The notes beneath the pieces were generated by a model. It was not told where the DNA came from. It ran no database searches and saw nothing but the letters and a program-made list of their open reading frames with translations. A stretch of DNA of 64,000 nt from Muribaculaceae bacterium Isolate-037 (Harlan). GTDB lineage: Bacteria; Bacteroidota; Bacteroidia; Bacteroidales; Muribaculaceae. The stretch is from contig RIAZ01000026.1 of the NCBI GenBank assembly GCA_003762615.1, positions 1 through 64,000 on the forward strand, in the 5' to 3' direction. Both the position numbers and the translations under genes were made by a program. Positions 61,240 to 64,000 of this stretch are shown one piece after another. Every line of letters begins with the position of its first letter. The first letter of the stretch is position 1.

Positions 61240-63846
61240 ATGAAAAACGATTTTTCGAAACAATTTCGCCCAATTCTTGAGCTTGCTTATGCGGAAGCAA
61301 AAAACTTTAATTCCGCAGCCATACAAAGTGAACACTTTGTGCTGGGTTCTCTCCGCAACCAAGACGGGTATGCTTTTAAAATTTTAAAGCAGCTTCAAGT
61401 CCCTGTGGAAGAAATGACTCGCGAACTTGAAGAATACCTTGCCGGTATTGAACCTCCAGCAGAAACCACCACATTGTTTGAACAGCAATTTAAGATTTCA
61501 TTATCAGCCATCAGGCACCTTCAACTTGCTACTTCAGAAGCACGTAAAATGAATGCCCATGCCATTTCCGGAGAGCATATACTTCTTGCTCTAATACATG
61601 ACCAGCGAGCTATGGATAGTGAATTTTTACGACAGTTAAAAGATAAATATCTCGATTTTGACATTACAATCCAGAATTTATCTGAAGCTCTGTCTCCAAA
61701 TGCAGGTAAGAATTTTGATGAGAATGACAATGATGACGACGACGAGAATGAATTTTCTCCTTTTAAAGATAATCGTCGTTCATCCGAGGATTCAACGTCT
61801 AAGATAAATCGAAAAAATATTGGAGGGAAACCAGGTAATGACACCCCGGCTCTCGATAAATTTGGATATGATCTTACAAAAGCTGCATCAGAGGGTCGTC
61901 TTGACCCCGTAGTTGGAAGAGAAAACGAGATTGAACGTCTGGCTCAGATATTGTCAAGAAGAAAGAAAAATAATCCGGTACTAATCGGTGAGCCCGGTGT
62001 GGGGAAATCCGCAATTGTTGAAGGTTTGGCATTAAGAATAGTTCAACGTAAGGTCTCCCGGATATTATTTGGGAAAAGAGTTATCGGTCTTGACATGGCA
62101 AGCATCGTGGCAGGCACCAAATATCGTGGTCAATTTGAAGAGCGAATTAAAGCAATTCTCGATGAATTGTCAAAAAATCCAGATATAATTCTTTTTATTG
62201 ATGAGATTCACACGATTGTCGGAGCTGGCGGTGCGCCTGGATCAATGGATGCTGCCAATATGCTTAAACCGGCACTTGCAAGAGGGGAAATACAATGTAT
62301 TGGAGCAACCACATTAGATGAATATCGTAAAAACATCGAAAAAGATGGAGCTCTTGAAAGGCGGTTTCAAAAGGTAATTGTCGAACCTACGACTCCTGAC
62401 GAGACTCTTGAGATTTTAAAGAGGGTAAGAGACAAATACGAATCGCATCATAACGTAAATTACACAGATGAAGCACTACAAGCTTGTGTCGACCTCACCC
62501 AAAGATATGTCAGTGACCGCAACTTCCCTGACAAGGCTCTCGATGCTCTTGACGAAGCGGGTTCTCGAGTACATATTACTAACATAATTGTCCCGGATGA
62601 GATAGAACGGCTTGAGAAAGAAATTGACCAGGTCACCCAAGAGAAACTTGCAGCTGCCCATTCCCAGAATTTTGAGCTTGCCGCATCTTTAAGAAACAAA
62701 GAGACTCAAAAGAAGGCTGAACTCGAACAAGCAAAGAAAGAATGGGAAGCCCGCATAGATTCCGATCGGCAAACAGTTGATGAAGACAAGGTTGCCGAAG
62801 TGGTGGCAATGATGACCGGAGTCCCCACCCAACGTATTGCCCAGACAGAAGGCATACGACTTCTAAATATGGGGATGTCTCTTGAGGGGGCTGTCATTGG
62901 TCAAGATGAAGCTATCAAGAAAGTGGTCAAGGCAATCCAACGTAATAGAATTGGGTTGAAAGATCCAAACAAACCTATAGGCACATTCATGTTTCTCGGT
63001 CCTACCGGTGTGGGAAAGACTCTCCTTGCCAAGAAGATAGCCGAGTATCTTTTTGATTCAAAAGATGCCCTTATCAGAATGGATATGAGTGAATATATGG
63101 AGAAATTCACAGTGTCTCGTCTTGTCGGAGCGCCTCCGGGATATGTGGGGTATGAGGAGGGTGGACAGTTGACAGAGAAAGTCCGCCGTCATCCTTATTC
63201 AGTAGTGCTTCTGGATGAAATAGAAAAAGCGCATCCTGATGTATTCAACCTGCTATTACAAGTCATGGACGAGGGTAGATTAACTGATTCCCTTGGAAGA
63301 AGAATTGACTTTAAGAATACAATTCTAATCATGACAAGTAATGTGGGATCCAGGCAGCTTAAAGATTTTGGAGGTGGGGTTGGCTTTAATGCCGGAACAA
63401 TTTCAAAGGATCAGGCACAAGGTGTCATTTCAAAAGCTCTGAATAGGGCATTCTCTCCGGAATTCCTCAACAGAGTGGACGATATCATAATGTTTGACCA
63501 ATTGGATAAGGATGCTATCTTCAAGATCATCGATATCGAGTTGAAAGAATTTTATGATCGTATTGAAAAACTTGGGTTCCATCTTGATTTATCAGATGAA
63601 GCAAAGGAATTCATTGCATCAAAAGGTTATGATAAGAACTTTGGAGCACGTCCACTTAAACGCGCAATCCAGAAATATCTTGAGGATGAGCTTGCTGAAT
63701 TGATGCTGAAATTAAATGCAGAAGGTCATATTGGAGGAACAATAAAGGTGACTTATTCCAATGGAGATGATAAGCCATTATTGGAATATCAACCATTATG
63801 CGATACCAATGAGCTAAAAAATACCCAGGATACCGACAATATATAA
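61240..63846 (+). CDS. clpC: ClpC-type ATP-dependent protease ATPase subunit
   Basis: 868-residue AAA+ unfoldase that feeds proteins to ClpP. Order: two Clp N-repeats (about 1-150), an acidic linker (DENDNDDDDENEF, about 165-180), AAA domain 1 (GEPGVGKSA, FIDEIHTIVGAGG), a UVR-type middle region (AAHSQNFELAASLRNKETQKK) shorter than the ClpB coiled coil, and AAA domain 2 (GPTGVGKTLLAKK, LLDEIEKAHPDV). The short UVR middle region marks ClpC rather than ClpB. The ATG at 61240 is preferred to the GTG one codon upstream. A sigma-54-like promoter precedes it and a 60-bp perfect palindrome follows. Confidence 0.94.
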   Translation: MKNDFSKQFRPILELAYAEAKNFNSAAIQSEHFVLGSLRNQDGYAFKILKQLQVPVEEMTRELEEYLAGIEPPAETTTLFEQQFKISLSAIRHLQLATSEARKMNAHAISGEHILLALIHDQRAMDSEFLRQLKDKYLDFDITIQNLSEALSPNAGKNFDENDNDDDDENEFSPFKDNRRSSEDSTSKINRKNIGGKPGNDTPALDKFGYDLTKAASEGRLDPVVGRENEIERLAQILSRRKKNNPVLIGEPGVGKSAIVEGLALRIVQRKVSRILFGKRVIGLDMASIVAGTKYRGQFEERIKAILDELSKNPDIILFIDEIHTIVGAGGAPGSMDAANMLKPALARGEIQCIGATTLDEYRKNIEKDGALERRFQKVIVEPTTPDETLEILKRVRDKYESHHNVNYTDEALQACVDLTQRYVSDRNFPDKALDALDEAGSRVHITNIIVPDEIERLEKEIDQVTQEKLAAAHSQNFELAASLRNKETQKKAELEQAKKEWEARIDSDRQTVDEDKVAEVVAMMTGVPTQRIAQTEGIRLLNMGMSLEGAVIGQDEAIKKVVKAIQRNRIGLKDPNKPIGTFMFLGPTGVGKTLLAKKIAEYLFDSKDALIRMDMSEYMEKFTVSRLVGAPPGYVGYEEGGQLTEKVRRHPYSVVLLDEIEKAHPDVFNLLLQVMDEGRLTDSLGRRIDFKNTILIMTSNVGSRQLKDFGGGVGFNAGTISKDQAQGVISKALNRAFSPEFLNRVDDIIMFDQLDKDAIFKIIDIELKEFYDRIEKLGFHLDLSDEAKEFIASKGYDKNFGARPLKRAIQKYLEDELAELMLKLNAEGHIGGTIKVTYSNGDDKPLLEYQPLCDTNELKNTQDTDNI

Positions 63847-63856
63847 TTATATCGGT

Positions 63857-63916
63857 AAGTCAGCCAAATAAATAGGGCATCTGAAATTTCAGATGCCCTA
63901 TTTATTTGGCTGACTT
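63857..63916. terminator. Perfect 60-bp palindrome, clpC/FeoB-like bidirectional terminator
   Basis: Two 30-bp arms with no spacer and no mismatch, centred between 63886 and 63887, 10 bp after the clpC stop and 12 bp before the end of the convergent partial gene. Confidence 0.88.
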
Positions 63917-63928
63917 CATTTATATGTC

Positions 63929-64000
63929 TTATGCAAACAAAATAGCTATTCGATATACAACAAACGACAATATCCAGGCTATCATAGTATTATAAAGTAT
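63929..64000 (-). CDS. 3' end of a membrane protein, FeoB-like (partial)
   Basis: Only the last 23 codons lie in the window, running in from the right edge. They encode a hydrophobic helix (NTMIAWILSFVVYRIAILFA) ending in TAA. The NTxxAWxxxFVVY pattern is like the C-terminus of the ferrous iron transporter FeoB, but the piece is too short to be certain. Confidence 0.5.
   Translation of the reverse strand: MLYNTMIAWILSFVVYRIAILFA

Noticed and set aside
1..64000. tRNA, rRNA, CRISPR, transposon or prophage
   Set aside because: No cloverleaf-like region, rRNA motif, regular spaced repeat, transposase, integrase or phage gene was seen.

Overview
The window is AT-rich, densely coded chromosomal DNA from a member of the Bacteroidota, almost certainly order Bacteroidales and probably a gut lineage such as Muribaculaceae (the family is an inference, the order is not). 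Supporting signs are: promoters of the form TTTG-N19/20-TAnnTTTG that are specific to this phylum; the absence of Shine-Dalgarno sequences; a split glycine decarboxylase; a biosynthetic arginine decarboxylase of the Bacteroidales type; and phylum-typical families (DUF4922, DUF5106, golvesin-domain amidase, short ComEC). I see no rRNA, tRNA, CRISPR array, prophage or insertion sequence.

Layout. 0.2-7.1 kb: a four-gene minus-strand operon (secreted multidomain amidase, GT2 glycosyltransferase, DUF4922 HIT/GalT-like protein, AmpG-like transporter) that looks like cell-wall turnover. 7.4-11.7 kb: class I fumarase and a secreted GH35 beta-galactosidase. 11.8-15.1 kb: HtpG and a LolC/E-type permease on the minus strand. 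15.5-21.3 kb: a complete glycine cleavage operon gcvT-gcvH-gcvPA-gcvPB-lpd. 21.3-22.0 kb: a 665-bp AT-rich stretch with no gene. 22-27.7 kb: speA-truA-DMT permease-ligA. 27.8-34.4 kb: ssb, a degenerate ArgC homologue beside ArgR, a bifunctional-nuclease-like protein, mnmA, DoxX, a thioredoxin-fold protein, an SGNH hydrolase and an N-acetylglucosamine-type kinase. 34.8-43.1 kb: a secreted leucine-rich-repeat protein, then comEC, aroE, an M13 peptidase, an ABC-F ATPase and a small ORF ahead of it. 43.2-44.4 kb: two tandem paralogous secreted proteins of unknown function. 44.7-46.6 kb: groES-groEL. 46.8-49.2 kb: a secreted GH13 amylase divergent from an NlpC/P60 peptidase. 49.3-56.9 kb: the rod-shape operon mreB-mreC-mreD-mrdA-rodA followed by a small unknown gene, an acyltransferase and a nitrilase. 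57-60.9 kb: gyrA and a TPR protein. 61.2-63.8 kb: clpC, followed by the 3' end of a membrane protein resembling FeoB.

The most interesting signal is regulatory. The three chaperone loci in the window (htpG, groES-groEL, clpC) each carry, at a similar place ahead of the gene, a TTGGCAYGRTNTTTGY element with the geometry of a sigma-54 -24/-12 promoter (GG-N10-GC/GT). Housekeeping genes nearby instead carry the ordinary phylum promoter. The same three genes are also followed by exceptionally long palindromes (60, 62 and 66 bp, two of them perfect with no loop), whereas other terminators here have arms of about 7-15 bp. Together this suggests a chaperone regulon with shared control in a phylum where CIRCE/HrcA and RpoH are not the usual explanation. 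Other points worth checking are the ArgC homologue without its catalytic cysteine, the 42-codon ORF under a perfect promoter ahead of the ABC-F gene, the tandem unknown secreted proteins, and the amidase/DUF4922/AmpG operon.
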